A stretch of DNA of 64,000 bases, from NCBI RefSeq assembly GCF_014207745.1, contig NZ_JACHJB010000003.1:806001-870000 (forward strand). Direction: 5' to 3'. The first letter of the stretch is position 1. Each line of letters opens with the position of its first letter. A program made the position numbers and the translations under genes. The DNA is from Nonomuraea muscovyensis (lineage in GTDB: Bacteria; Actinomycetota; Actinomycetes; Streptosporangiales; Streptosporangiaceae). This document shows positions 16,724 through 28,494 of this stretch, piece after piece. Below the pieces are notes generated by a model, which made no database searches, was not told the DNA's origin, and saw only the letters and a list, made by a program, of their open reading frames with translations.

Positions 16724-18295
16724 TCAGGGCTCCCGGCGCAGTGGTGAGAGCAGCACCGGCAGCCAGCTCGACGCCATGATCACCGCGCCTGCCCACAGGG
16801 ACGCCCGCACGCCCCACACCTCGCCCAGCAGCCCGGCGAGCAGCCCGCCGAGGCCGACGGCGCCGGTGAGGAGGAGGCGCATGGTGGCGTTCGTCCGGCC
16901 CAGCATCCGGTCCGGTGTGATCCGTTGCCGCACGCTGACCAGCAGCACGTTGTTGACGCCGGTTCGGAACGTCAGCACGAACCACGCCGCCGCCGCTGCC
17001 CACAGCCACCAGCCGCGGTCCAGGAACGGGATCACCAGGGAGGGCGGGGCGGTGACCAGGCTCACCAGGAGCGTCGCCCGTCCGGTTCCGAGCCGGCGTC
17101 CGATCAGGTGGGCGGTGGCCGCCCCGGCCAGGGTGCCGAGCCCGCCGACCGCGAGGTAGCCCCCCAGCACCCACTCCGGCAGGTCGAGTTCGTCGACGAT
17201 CAGCACGGGCAGCAGCACCGAACACAGGGGGAAGGCGAGGTTCGCCATCGCGCCCATGACGGTCATCCCGACGAGGACCTGATTGCCGAGCAGGAAGCGC
17301 ACGCCCTCGGCGATCTGCCGCCCGGTCCCGCCTCGGGTGGCCTCGTCGGGCTCGCCTCCGTCCCGGGCGTCGCCGCTTCGGAGGGGACCGACGGGCGCGT
17401 CCGCGTCGCCGATGGGAGAGGCGGCGCCGGGGGTGACGGGTGGGCCGGCAGGTGGGGTGAGCGAGGGGGTGACGGGTGGGCCGGCGGGCGGGGTGAGCGA
17501 GGGGGTGACGGGTGGGCCGGCGGGCGGGGTGAGCGAGGGGGTGACGGGTGGGCCGGCGGGCGGGGTGCGGGATGGGCCGGCCGGGGTGGTGACGGGCGAA
17601 GTGGCGCGCGGAGTGAGGGGCAGGGCGGCAGGAAGGGTGGCGCGCGGAGTGAGGGGGCGGGTCGCAGGAAGGTCGGCGGGCGAGGCGAGGGAGGGGGCGG
17701 CGGGTGGGGAAGGGTCGGGGACGCGGCGGAGCCAGGTGGCCGACCACAGATAGCTGAGCGCGTCCAGCAGCAGGGCCAGCGGCGCCCCCGCCACCTGCAC
17801 GAGCACCCCCGCCACGCTCCGGCCCGCCACGTCCATCCCCGCCCAGGTGCTCACCAGGAGGGAGTTCGCCGAGGTCAGCCGTTCGCGGCCGACCAGCCCG
17901 GGCAGGAGGCTCACCGCCGCCAGGTCGAACACCAGCGTCCCGGACCCGACCAGCACGGCCACCGCGTACAGCTGGCCCATGCCGAGCCACCCCCACCACC
18001 AGGCCACGGGCACGGACAGCAGCACCAGCGCCCGTAGCACGTCGGCGGCGATCATGAGGGGGCGTCGCCGGAGCCGATCGACCCAGACCCCGGCGGGCAG
18101 CCCGAGCACCAGGACCGTCAGCGTGCCGAGCGCGCTGAGCAGGGCGACCTCGCCCGGCCCCGCCGCCAGGACCGTGACCGCGAGGAGGGGCATCGCGACG
18201 TAGCCGATCTGGCTGCCGAACTGGCTGACGGCCCCGGCGACGTACAGGTTGCGGAAGCTTCGCTGCCGAAACAGGGGCGGTGCAGAAGAGGTCAT
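16724..18295 (-). CDS. MFS transporter with expanded central loop
   Basis: 523 residues. Residues 1-205 and about 310-523 are the two six-helix halves of an MFS exporter resembling the MdfA/enterobactin-exporter-like (MFS_3) group. Motif A is GVWVDRLRRRPLMIAADVLR. The cytoplasmic central loop is enlarged to about 100 residues of Pro/Thr/Ala-rich sequence with a 12-residue repeat (TPPAGPPVTPSL). The gene is divergent from an ArsR-like regulator with a 61-bp gap containing a dyad, so regulation by that neighbour is likely. The substrate is unknown. Confidence 0.87.
   Translation of the reverse strand: MTSSAPPLFRQRSFRNLYVAGAVSQFGSQIGYVAMPLLAVTVLAAGPGEVALLSALGTLTVLVLGLPAGVWVDRLRRRPLMIAADVLRALVLLSVPVAWWWGWLGMGQLYAVAVLVGSGTLVFDLAAVSLLPGLVGRERLTSANSLLVSTWAGMDVAGRSVAGVLVQVAGAPLALLLDALSYLWSATWLRRVPDPSPPAAPSLASPADLPATRPLTPRATLPAALPLTPRATSPVTTPAGPSRTPPAGPPVTPSLTPPAGPPVTPSLTPPAGPPVTPSLTPPAGPPVTPGAASPIGDADAPVGPLRSGDARDGGEPDEATRGGTGRQIAEGVRFLLGNQVLVGMTVMGAMANLAFPLCSVLLPVLIVDELDLPEWVLGGYLAVGGLGTLAGAATAHLIGRRLGTGRATLLVSLVTAPPSLVIPFLDRGWWLWAAAAAWFVLTFRTGVNNVLLVSVRQRITPDRMLGRTNATMRLLLTGAVGLGGLLAGLLGEVWGVRASLWAGAVIMASSWLPVLLSPLRREP
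17432..17572 (-). repeat. 36-bp tandem repeat in the MFS central loop, 3.9 copies
   Basis: Units start at 17432, 17468, 17504 and 17540 (GGTGACGGGTGGGCCGGC and following bases). The middle copies are identical and all are in frame, encoding TPPAGPPVTPSL. Adjacent sequence at 17600-17680 contains further degenerate copies with GGCGCGCGGAGTGAGGGG. Confidence 0.9.
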
Positions 18296-18301
18296 ACGGC
18301 C

Positions 18302-18321
18302 GACGATGCTGAAATATCGTC
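18302..18321. promoter_or_regulatory. Candidate operator between divergent MFS and ArsR-like genes
   Basis: GACGAT and ATCGTC form a perfect inverted repeat with an 8-bp spacer, 7 bp upstream of the MFS start and 36 bp upstream of the regulator start. The position suits repression of the exporter by the divergent regulator; the assignment is inference. Confidence 0.5.
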
Positions 18322-18356
18322 AAAAGTCGCTATCGATTGCGTGAGACGCTAATCCA

Positions 18357-19364
18357 ATGCCTCTGGAGCTGTCGTTCACGGCCCAGGACCTGGCCAACAT
18401 CCGCTTCGCCGTCTCACCTCTCGGCGAGGTCATCGCCAGTGTCCGCGTCGTCAAGAACCCCGCTGCCCATCCCGCCCTGCGCCCTTGGGCCCAGCAGGTG
18501 CGGCGCCGCCTGGCGGACGTCGACTGGCGGCTGCTGTCCGACCTCGTGCCCGTGCCGACCATCTCGATCGCCGGGTTCACCTGCACGCCGCCGTCCACCT
18601 CCATGCCCGACCTGGAGCTGGAGCTCGCCACGATGCGCGCCGCCGCCGGCCGTGTCCGCACCGACCTGGACAGCGTGGGAGGTCCCCGGACGAAACGGGT
18701 CATGGCCCTGTACGAGGACCCGGAGAGGGGGCTGGACCGCCTGGCGGGGGAGGTCGGCGCCTACTGGGAGGCCGCCATGGCCCCGTACTGGCCGCGGATC
18801 AGGTCGCTGCTCGAAGGCGAGATCCTGCGCCGGGCCAGGTTGCTGGCGGAGGGCGGCGCCGGACGCATGCTGGCCGATCTCGACGAGTCCGTCACCTGGC
18901 GGGACGGCCGCCTGCGCCTGGAACACCGGTACGTGTCCGGGACGCGCTCGCTGCGCGGGCTGGGACTGCTGCTGGTGCCGTGCGTGTTCGCCTGGCCCCG
19001 GGTCTTCTCCGTCACGACGCCGCCGTACCAGCCGACGGTCCGCTACCCGCCGCGCGGTGTCGCCACGCTGTGGGAACGGCGCGCGGTGGACGCGCCGGAG
19101 GCGCTGGCGGCGGTGCTCGGCCGCACGCGGGCGCGGCTGCTGGCCGAGCTGGACCAGCCCGCCTCGACCCGCGACCTGGCCCAGCGCGCCGGGCTGTCGG
19201 AGCCGGGCGTCAACCGGCACCTCACCGCGCTGCGCGCCGCCGGGCTGTGCACCTCACACCGCACCGGCCGGTGGGTCCTGTACGCGCGCACCGCGGTGGC
19301 CGAGGCGATGCTGCGGGGAGGTCACTTCGAGGAGACCCCGACCCCCAGGTCGAACTCCCGGTAG
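18357..19364 (+). CDS. ArsR-like winged-helix regulator with N-terminal DUF5937-type domain
   Basis: 335 residues. A long N-terminal domain (MPLELSFTAQDLANIRFAVS and following) of the kind labelled DUF5937 in actinobacterial ArsR-like proteins occupies about residues 1-235. A C-terminal winged helix (about 250-320) contains STRDLAQRAGLSEPGVNRHL and the wing with CTSHRTGRWVLYART. Such proteins usually repress a divergent MFS or ABC exporter, matching the gene at 16724. The 3' end overlaps the convergent NYN gene by 43 bp. Confidence 0.85.
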   Translation: MPLELSFTAQDLANIRFAVSPLGEVIASVRVVKNPAAHPALRPWAQQVRRRLADVDWRLLSDLVPVPTISIAGFTCTPPSTSMPDLELELATMRAAAGRVRTDLDSVGGPRTKRVMALYEDPERGLDRLAGEVGAYWEAAMAPYWPRIRSLLEGEILRRARLLAEGGAGRMLADLDESVTWRDGRLRLEHRYVSGTRSLRGLGLLLVPCVFAWPRVFSVTTPPYQPTVRYPPRGVATLWERRAVDAPEALAAVLGRTRARLLAELDQPASTRDLAQRAGLSEPGVNRHLTALRAAGLCTSHRTGRWVLYARTAVAEAMLRGGHFEETPTPRSNSR

Positions 19365-20263
19365 ACCCGCGCCCAGAAGCCGTCGCGCAGCCACACGCGA
19401 GCCTCCGGGAACGGTCGCAGCGAGTGTCCCAGCTCCTTCTCGGCCTCGATCAGCAGCTCGGTGTCGATGACGGTCGGCAGGATCGGCCCCGGCAGCAGGT
19501 CGCGGATGTTGTCGCGGCCGCGGGTGAGTATCCACTTCTGCGCCACGTGCTCGCCGACGTCCTCCACGCGGGGGCGGCTCGGCCCCAGCTTGGCCACCTG
19601 GCCCGGCTTGACGTGCGGCTTCGTGGGCGCGCGCCCGGCGAACACCTGGGCGGGCGACGGCGCGGCGGCGGGCGGCGGCACCGTGACGGGCTGCGGAGCA
19701 CGACTGAAAAAGGGCCTCAGGAAATCAGCGGAGATCACTTCGACGGTGTCGGACTCCCACACGAGCCGTTCGGCCTGGTTGGTGCCGTACGGCGGCTCGA
19801 CGCCCCACAGGTGGATGCGCACCCCGTACGCCTGGGCGGCCTCCACCGCGGGCACCATGTCCTCATCGCCCGCCAGCAGGATCGTGTCGGTCACAGCGTG
19901 GTGCCTGGCCAACGCCTCCAGGTCGCTCCTGATCTGCGCGTCCACGCCTTTCTGCTGGCCGCGTGCGTTGAGGTTGCCAAGCCGTACCTTGACCCAGGGG
20001 AGCTGGGCGATCACGCGCTGGTCGACGGTGGGCACGCGGTCACGGGCGGCGTCATACCAATAGATCCGCAGGAGTTCGCCGGAAATGCGTTCTGTGGCAT
20101 GTTTCTGCAGGCTCTGGATCAGCTCATCGGCGGCCACCCGGTATTCCTTGCGTTCCTTGGCCCCCAGCAGGACTTCGCCTGCGGCGGCATACAGATAACC
20201 GACATCCACGAGGACGGCGTACTTCGCTGCCACAGGATGCGGCATGAGGTCAGGGATGCCCAT
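19322..20263 (-). CDS. NYN domain (PIN-like) putative ribonuclease
   Basis: 313 residues. The N-terminal two thirds are a NYN/PIN-like domain: YAVLVDVGYLY with the first acidic residue, a helical segment with VDAQIRSDLEALA supplying a central Asp, and ILLAGDEDMVPAVEAAQAYG, the typical acidic GDxD motif near the active site. The C-terminal part has a Pro-rich linker and a LOTUS-like or unassigned alpha-helical tail ending in FWARVYREFDLG. It is predicted to cleave RNA; the target is unknown. The start ATG is preceded by GGAGGACATC. Confidence 0.85.
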   Translation of the reverse strand: MGIPDLMPHPVAAKYAVLVDVGYLYAAAGEVLLGAKERKEYRVAADELIQSLQKHATERISGELLRIYWYDAARDRVPTVDQRVIAQLPWVKVRLGNLNARGQQKGVDAQIRSDLEALARHHAVTDTILLAGDEDMVPAVEAAQAYGVRIHLWGVEPPYGTNQAERLVWESDTVEVISADFLRPFFSRAPQPVTVPPPAAAPSPAQVFAGRAPTKPHVKPGQVAKLGPSRPRVEDVGEHVAQKWILTRGRDNIRDLLPGPILPTVIDTELLIEAEKELGHSLRPFPEARVWLRDGFWARVYREFDLGVGVSSK

Positions 20264-20301
20264 GATGTCCTCCAGGCCGCGGCGTTAGTTGATCGGCCGA
20301 C

Positions 20302-20333
20302 TATATACTCCTACTTTTCTAGATAGTCCCAAC
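20302..20333 (-). promoter_or_regulatory. Candidate promoter of the NYN gene
   Basis: This is the only AT-rich stretch nearby, with TATATA at 20302-20307 as a -10 and TTGGGA (minus strand, 20328-20333) as a poor, slightly distant -35. A leader of about 35 nt with a Shine-Dalgarno would follow. Confidence 0.35.
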
Positions 20334-20369
20334 TCCTCGGGAACTTGACACCCGTTTCCTCGGATCCAT

Positions 20370-20570
20370 CTAGGGGAGGGCGCTCGTCCGCCAAGCCGAC
20401 TTCCCCGGGGAGAGGGGCTTACGCATCTGCCGGGCGGGGTTTCGCCACGTTCGCGCCGGGGGCGCGGCGGGCGCCTCCGGGGCGGTGCGCCGCGCGGCGA
20501 GCACCGCCACCAGTGCGGCGATCTCCTCGGAAGTCGCGTCGCCGCGAACGATGCGCAGATGTCCACTCAT
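20370..20570 (-). CDS. accE: Acyl-CoA carboxylase epsilon subunit
   Basis: 66-residue small subunit of actinobacterial acyl-CoA carboxylases. It contains the family core LRIVRGDATSEEIAALVAVL and a Pro/Ala-rich stretch, and ends in a basic tail with WRTSALP. Epsilon subunits bind and stimulate the alpha-beta complex that makes malonyl-CoA or methylmalonyl-CoA. The ATG overlaps the stop of the beta subunit gene (ATGA), fixing both start and partner. A biotin-carrying alpha subunit gene is not in the window; the biotin ligase is at 29463. Confidence 0.9.
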   Translation of the reverse strand: MSGHLRIVRGDATSEEIAALVAVLAARRTAPEAPAAPPARTWRNPARQMRKPLSPGKSAWRTSALP

Positions 20571-22153
20571 AGCGGGATGTTCCCATGCTTCTTCGGCGGC
20601 AGGGAGGCTCGCTTGTTCCGCAGCGCGCGCAGCGCCCTGACGACCTGAGGCCGGGTCTCCGACGGCTTGATGACCGCGTCCACGTAGCCGCGCTCGGCGG
20701 CGATGTACGGGTTGGCCAGTGTGTCCTCGTACTCGGTGACGAGCCTGGCCCGCTCGGCATCGGGCTGCTCGGCCGCGGCCAGCTCGCGCCGGTAGAGGAT
20801 GTTGACGGCGCCCTGGGCGCCCATCACCGCGATCTGCGCGGTCGGCCAGGCCAGGTTGACGTCGGCGCCGAGGTGCTTGGAGCCCATGACGTCGTACGCC
20901 CCGCCGTACGCCTTGCGGGTGATGACCGTGATCAGCGGGACGGTCGCCTCGGCGTAGGCGTAGAGCAGCTTGGCGCCGCGCCGGATGATTCCGTTCCATT
21001 CCTGGTCCGTTCCGGGCAGGAATCCCGGCACATCAACAAATGTCAGAATCGGGATATTGAATGCGTCGCAGGTGCGAATGAATCGCGCGGCCTTCTCGGA
21101 TGCGTCGATATCCAGGCATCCGGCGAAATGCATGGGCTGGTTGGCCACCACGCCCACCGGCTGCCCGTCCAGCCGGCCGTACCCGACCACGATGTTCGGC
21201 GCGAACAGCGCCTGCACCTCCAGGAACTCCCCGTCGTCCAGCACGTGCTCGATGACCAGGTGCATGTCGTAGGGCTGGTTGGCCGAGTCGGGGATCATCA
21301 GGTCGAGGTCGGGGTCGGGCTCCAGGCCGGCGGTGGCCTCGAAGACCGGCGCCTCGTCCAGGTTGTTGGAGGGCAGATAGGACAGCAGCGCCTTGACGTA
21401 TTCCAGCGCGTCGCTCTCGTCGGCGGCCTGGTAATGGGCCACGCCCGACTTGGTGTTGTGCGTGTGCGCGCCGCCGAGCTCCTCGAAGGTGACCTCCTCA
21501 CCCGTCACCGTCCTGATCACGTCGGGACCGGTGATGAACATCTGCGAGGTCTGGTCCACCATGACGATGAAATCGGTCAGCGCCGGAGAATAGACGTGCC
21601 CGCCGGCCGCCGCGCCCATGATGAGCGAGATCTGCGGGACCACGCCCGAGGCGTGCACGTTGCGCTTGAAGATCTCCGCGTACAGCCCGAGCGCGACCAC
21701 GCCCTCCTGGATGCGCGCGCCGCCGCCCTCGTTGATGCCGATGATCGGGCAGCCCGTCTTCAGCGCCATGTCCAGCACCTTGACGATCTTCTCGCCGTAC
21801 ACCTCGCCGAGCGAGCCGCCGAACACCGTCACGTCCTGGGAGAACACGCACACCTGGCGACCGTCCACGGTGCCGTGGCCGGTGACCACCCCGTCGCCGT
21901 AGGGGCGCTTCCTGTCGAGCCCGAACATCGTCGAGCGGTGCCTGGCCAGCTCGTCGAACTCCACGAACGAGCCCTCGTCCAGCAGTGCCAGGATCCGCTC
22001 CCGGGCCGTCATCTTGCCCTTGGCGTGCTGCTTGTCGACCGCCGCCGCCGATCCGGCGTGCACGGCCTCGTCCAACCGGCGCTCCAGGTCGGCGATCTTC
22101 CCGGCGGTCGTGTGGATGTCAGGCTCGACGGGCGTGTGCTCGGCAGCTGTCAT
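20567..22153 (-). CDS. Acyl-CoA carboxylase beta subunit (carboxyltransferase)
   Basis: 528 residues, the usual length for PccB/AccD-type carboxyltransferases that move CO2 from biotin to acetyl- or propionyl-CoA. Family features include the N-terminal KMTARERILALLDEGSF, the oxyanion-forming glycines in GINEGGGARIQEG and the second domain with VDVPGFLPGTDQEW and KAYGGAYDVMGSKHLGAD. The ATG chosen is 36 bp from the divergent ABC gene; a TACCCT hexamer 7 nt before it suggests a leaderless transcript. It is translationally coupled to accE. Confidence 0.96.
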   Translation of the reverse strand: MTAAEHTPVEPDIHTTAGKIADLERRLDEAVHAGSAAAVDKQHAKGKMTARERILALLDEGSFVEFDELARHRSTMFGLDRKRPYGDGVVTGHGTVDGRQVCVFSQDVTVFGGSLGEVYGEKIVKVLDMALKTGCPIIGINEGGGARIQEGVVALGLYAEIFKRNVHASGVVPQISLIMGAAAGGHVYSPALTDFIVMVDQTSQMFITGPDVIRTVTGEEVTFEELGGAHTHNTKSGVAHYQAADESDALEYVKALLSYLPSNNLDEAPVFEATAGLEPDPDLDLMIPDSANQPYDMHLVIEHVLDDGEFLEVQALFAPNIVVGYGRLDGQPVGVVANQPMHFAGCLDIDASEKAARFIRTCDAFNIPILTFVDVPGFLPGTDQEWNGIIRRGAKLLYAYAEATVPLITVITRKAYGGAYDVMGSKHLGADVNLAWPTAQIAVMGAQGAVNILYRRELAAAEQPDAERARLVTEYEDTLANPYIAAERGYVDAVIKPSETRPQVVRALRALRNKRASLPPKKHGNIPL

Positions 22154-22189
22154 GCGCGCAAGGGTAATCCCTCCTCCTACAGTGGTTCC
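22154..22189. promoter_or_regulatory. Compact divergent promoter region
   Basis: Only 36 bp separate the start codons of the carboxylase (minus) and the ABC ATPase (plus). TACAGT at 22178-22183 lies 6 nt before the plus-strand ATG. TACCCT on the minus strand (22161-22166) lies 7 nt before the other ATG. Both fit leaderless transcription, with -10 boxes 11 bp apart. No clear -35 elements are seen. Confidence 0.5.
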
Positions 22190-22971
<782 letters not shown>

Positions 22972-22975
<4 letters not shown>

Positions 22976-24564
22976 ACGCACCGCCGCAGTGGAGCGTGCC
23001 GGGCACGGTCGAGCTGTTCGCCCGGCTCAAGCTCCGGTTGCTCGCCGGTAACCTGCGCGGCGACCTCGAACGCAGGCTCGGCTTCATCTTCACGCTCGTC
23101 ATCGCCGCCGTCCTGGCTGCGGCGGGCTTCGCGCTCATGGCGCTGGTCCGGCTGGCCCCGCGTGACGTCGCCGCCGACCTGGTCATCGTGGCCTTCACGG
23201 TCTTCCTCGTGAGCTGGATGGTCGTGCCGCTGCTGGCGTTCGGCCTGGACGACACGCTCGACCCGGCGCGGCTGGCGCTGTTCCCGCTGCGTACGGGGCA
23301 GCTCGCGGTCGGCATGTTCACCGCCTCGGCCACCGGGGTGTGGCCGCTGGCCACGCTGGTCGTCACGGCCGGCGCGCTGGCCGGGCTGGTGACGGGCGTG
23401 GGCGGCCTCCTGGTGGGGCTGGTGGCGGTGCTGCTGCAGTTCGCGCTCTGCCTGGTGCTGTCGAGGCTCGTCACCACGTCCCTGTCGGGCGCGCTGCGGA
23501 CCCGGCGCGGCCGTGACGTGCTCGCCGTTGCGGCGATCTTCGTCGTGCTGCTCGCCCAGCTCCCCAACCTGCTCGTCAACGCCGAGCTCGGCGATCCCGC
23601 GGCGCTGCTGCACGGCGTGGCCGGGATGCTCAGGTGGACGCCGCCGGGTATGGCGGCCCACGCCATCGCCGACGGCGGACTGGCCGGCCTGGCGGAGCTG
23701 ACCGTCGTGGCGCTCGTCGTCCTCGTGGCCGCCTGGCTGTGGATCAAGGTGCTGAACCGGGCCCTGGTCACTCCCGACGCCTCGACGCAGGCGGGGTCCG
23801 TGCGCGAGGGGAGCGGCCTGCTCGACCGGCTGCTGCCCGACGGGCCGCTGGCCGCCGTCGTCACCAAGGAGCTGAAGTACCTGCGCAGGGAGCCGCGGCT
23901 GCGGGTGCTCTGGTTCACCGCCATCGTCGTCACCGTGGTGCTCGCCTTCAGCATGGGCGGCAACGCGCAGGGGCCGCCCGGGCCGTGGCTGCCTGCCGTG
24001 CTGACGTGCGTCGGCGCCGTGATGATCGCCCTGATGTCGGGCAACGCCTTCGGCATCGACGGCCCGTCGTACTGGATGAACGCCGTGGCCTGCGGCTCGG
24101 AGGAGCACTTCCGCACCGACCTGGCGGGGCGGCACCTCGCCAACGCGCTGGTGGCGACGCCCGTGCTGGTGGTGATCGCCGTGGCCGCCGCGCTGTTCGC
24201 CGGCCATCCCGCGATGATCGTGCCCGCGCTGCTGACCGGGTGGGGCGTGCTCGGCGTGGGCCTCGGCGTCGGCTCGGTGACCAGCGTCATCCTCCCCTAC
24301 ACGGTGCCGGAGCGGATGAACGCCTTCACCGGCGCCGCCCCCGGCCAGGGCGGCCAGGCGTTCGCCTCGTCCATGGGCGCGCTGCTGGGCGTCGTGGCCG
24401 GGTCGTTGCCGTTCGTGCTGCCGGTGGCGTTCGGGCTGACCTGGTTCAGCGTCGTGGCGCCGTTCTACGGGCTGCTGGCCGCCGCGCTCGGCCGCAGGCT
24501 CGGCGCGAAGATCGGCTTCGCCCGGTTGTCGGATCTCGTGGCGGCGGTGTCCAAGCCCTCGTGA
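22972..24564 (+). CDS. ABC transporter permease
   Basis: 530-residue integral membrane protein with about 12 hydrophobic helices, no nucleotide-binding motifs and a charged loop near residue 300 (VVTKELKYLRREPRLRVLW), which is typical of ABC-2 type permeases. Coupled to the ATPase gene by ATGA, it forms a two-gene exporter. The substrate is not predictable. Confidence 0.88.
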
Positions 24565-24619
24565 CCAGTGGTCTAGTCCATTAGGTGAGACCCGGCTACG
24601 GCCGTCCACGACGACTGGA

Positions 24620-24625
24620 TACCCT
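24620..24625 (+). promoter_or_regulatory. -10 element of ppc (leaderless type)
   Basis: TACCCT (TANNNT) ends 7 nt before the ATG, within TGGATACCCT. There is no Shine-Dalgarno, so transcription probably begins at or next to the start codon. Confidence 0.4.
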
Positions 24626-24632
24626 TCGAGAC

Positions 24633-27254
<2,622 letters not shown>

Positions 27255-27263
27255 CAGCCGGAG

Positions 27264-27293
27264 GCCGCGGCCCTCCCCGGTGGGGGCCGCGGC
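27264..27293. terminator. Stem-loop between convergent ppc and epoxide-hydrolase-like genes
   Basis: GCCGCGGCCC (27264-27273) pairs perfectly with GGGCCGCGGC (27284-27293), and the loop can extend the stem with CCCC/GGGG. It lies 9 nt after the ppc stop and just after the opposing gene's stop, so it may act in both directions. Confidence 0.65.
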
Positions 27294-27308
27294 GGTCCGG
27301 TCAGCGGG

Positions 27309-28430
27309 TCAGAGCGTGGCGAAGAACTTCCGCACGTCCGCGACGAAGGCCGCGGGCTGCTCGGCCGGCAGGAAGTTGCCGCCGCGCTCCAGCTCCGACC
27401 AGTGCACGACATCGCTGTCGCGCTCGGCGAAGCGGCGGATGGCCACGTCCGTGCTCAGCGCGACGGCGACGCCGGTGGGGACGGTGCCGCGTTCCTTGGG
27501 CGCCCAGGCGGAGCTGTCGTGCGCCATCTCGTAGTAGAGGTTGGCCGACGACCCGGCGGTGCCGGTGAACCAGTAGAGGCTGACGTTGGTCAGCAGCAGG
27601 TCGCGGTCCACCGCGTCCTCGGGCAGCTCGCGCTCGGCGTCGGTCCACTCCTTGAACTTCTCCACGATCCAGGCGAGCTGGCCGACGGGCGAGTCGTGCA
27701 GCCCGTACGCGAGGGTCTGCGGGCGGGTGGACTGGATGACGTTGAAGCCCATCATGTCGTCGCGGAAGTTCTGCAGCCGGGCCAGCCGCTCCTGCTCGGC
27801 CTCGGTCAGCCCGGCGAAGTCGGCCGGGTCCTCGGAGGGGAAGGTGACCAGGCCGTTGACGTGGATGCCGACGACCCGGTCCGCGGCCTGCCGGCCGATC
27901 TCGATGGCGGCCCAGGCGCCGCCGCCCTGGCCCTGCACGCCGAAGCGGTCGTAGCCGAGCCTGGCCATCACCTCGGTGAGCGCGCCGGCGATCCGGCCGA
28001 GGTTCCAGCCGGGGCCGGCCAGCGGGCCGGAGAAGCCGAAGCCGGGCATGTCGGCGGCCACCACGTGGAAGTCGCGCGACAGCTCCTCGATCACCTCGGC
28101 GAACACCGTGAACGAGGCGGGCCAGTCGTGCAGGAGCAGCAGCGGGGTGGCGTCGGGATTGGCGGAGGGGACGTGCGCGAAGTGGATCGTCTGGCCGTCG
28201 ACCTCGGTCAGGTACTGCGGGAACGCGTTGAGCCTCGCCTCGGCGGCCCGCCAGTCGTAGCCGTCGGCCCAGTAGGCGGCCAGCTCGCGCAGGTAGTCGA
28301 CCGGGACGCCCCGGCTCCACCCCTGGCCGGCGACCTCGCCGGTCCAGCGGGTGCGGCGCAGCCGGTCGCGCAGGTCGTCGAGGTCGGCCTGGGGGATCTC
28401 GATGCGGAACGGGCGGATCTCGGCGCTCAT
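27309..28430 (-). CDS. Epoxide hydrolase family alpha/beta-hydrolase, catalytic residues not conserved
   Basis: 373 residues with the epoxide hydrolase N-terminal region (RPFRIEIPQADLDDLRDRLR, then WADGYDWRAAEARLN) and an alpha/beta-hydrolase core with cap. In active relatives the oxyanion motif is HGWPGS, the nucleophile sits in GGDWG and the base in GGHF. Here these read HDWPAS (about residue 101), GQGGGAWAA (about 167-175, no Asp) and GGNFLPAEQP (Asn at 352 in place of His). The fold is clear but hydrolysis by the standard mechanism is not expected. It is a single gene with a ribosome site GAGGGACTCCC. Confidence 0.85.
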   Translation of the reverse strand: MSAEIRPFRIEIPQADLDDLRDRLRRTRWTGEVAGQGWSRGVPVDYLRELAAYWADGYDWRAAEARLNAFPQYLTEVDGQTIHFAHVPSANPDATPLLLLHDWPASFTVFAEVIEELSRDFHVVAADMPGFGFSGPLAGPGWNLGRIAGALTEVMARLGYDRFGVQGQGGGAWAAIEIGRQAADRVVGIHVNGLVTFPSEDPADFAGLTEAEQERLARLQNFRDDMMGFNVIQSTRPQTLAYGLHDSPVGQLAWIVEKFKEWTDAERELPEDAVDRDLLLTNVSLYWFTGTAGSSANLYYEMAHDSSAWAPKERGTVPTGVAVALSTDVAIRRFAERDSDVVHWSELERGGNFLPAEQPAAFVADVRKFFATL

Positions 28431-28494
28431 GGGAGTCCCTCTCGAAAGAAGCGGAACGGCTTGTTCTGTTCCCAGAATAGCAGAACGGAACGCT

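Noticed and set aside
20285..20566. 93-codon frame overlapping accE in another phase
   Set aside because: The Arg/Pro-rich translation has no family features, whereas the accE frame has the subunit's core motif and an ATGA link to accB.
20585..22189. Long plus-strand extension upstream of the ABC ATPase
   Set aside because: It is antisense to the acyl-CoA carboxylase beta gene and has no similarity to ABC proteins; the true start is the ATG at 22190.
28440..28494. GTTCTG-N12-CAGAAC as an operator for the epoxide-hydrolase-like gene
   Set aside because: The arms are short, the surrounding bases do not extend the symmetry, and no regulator gene is adjacent; too weak to list as a site.
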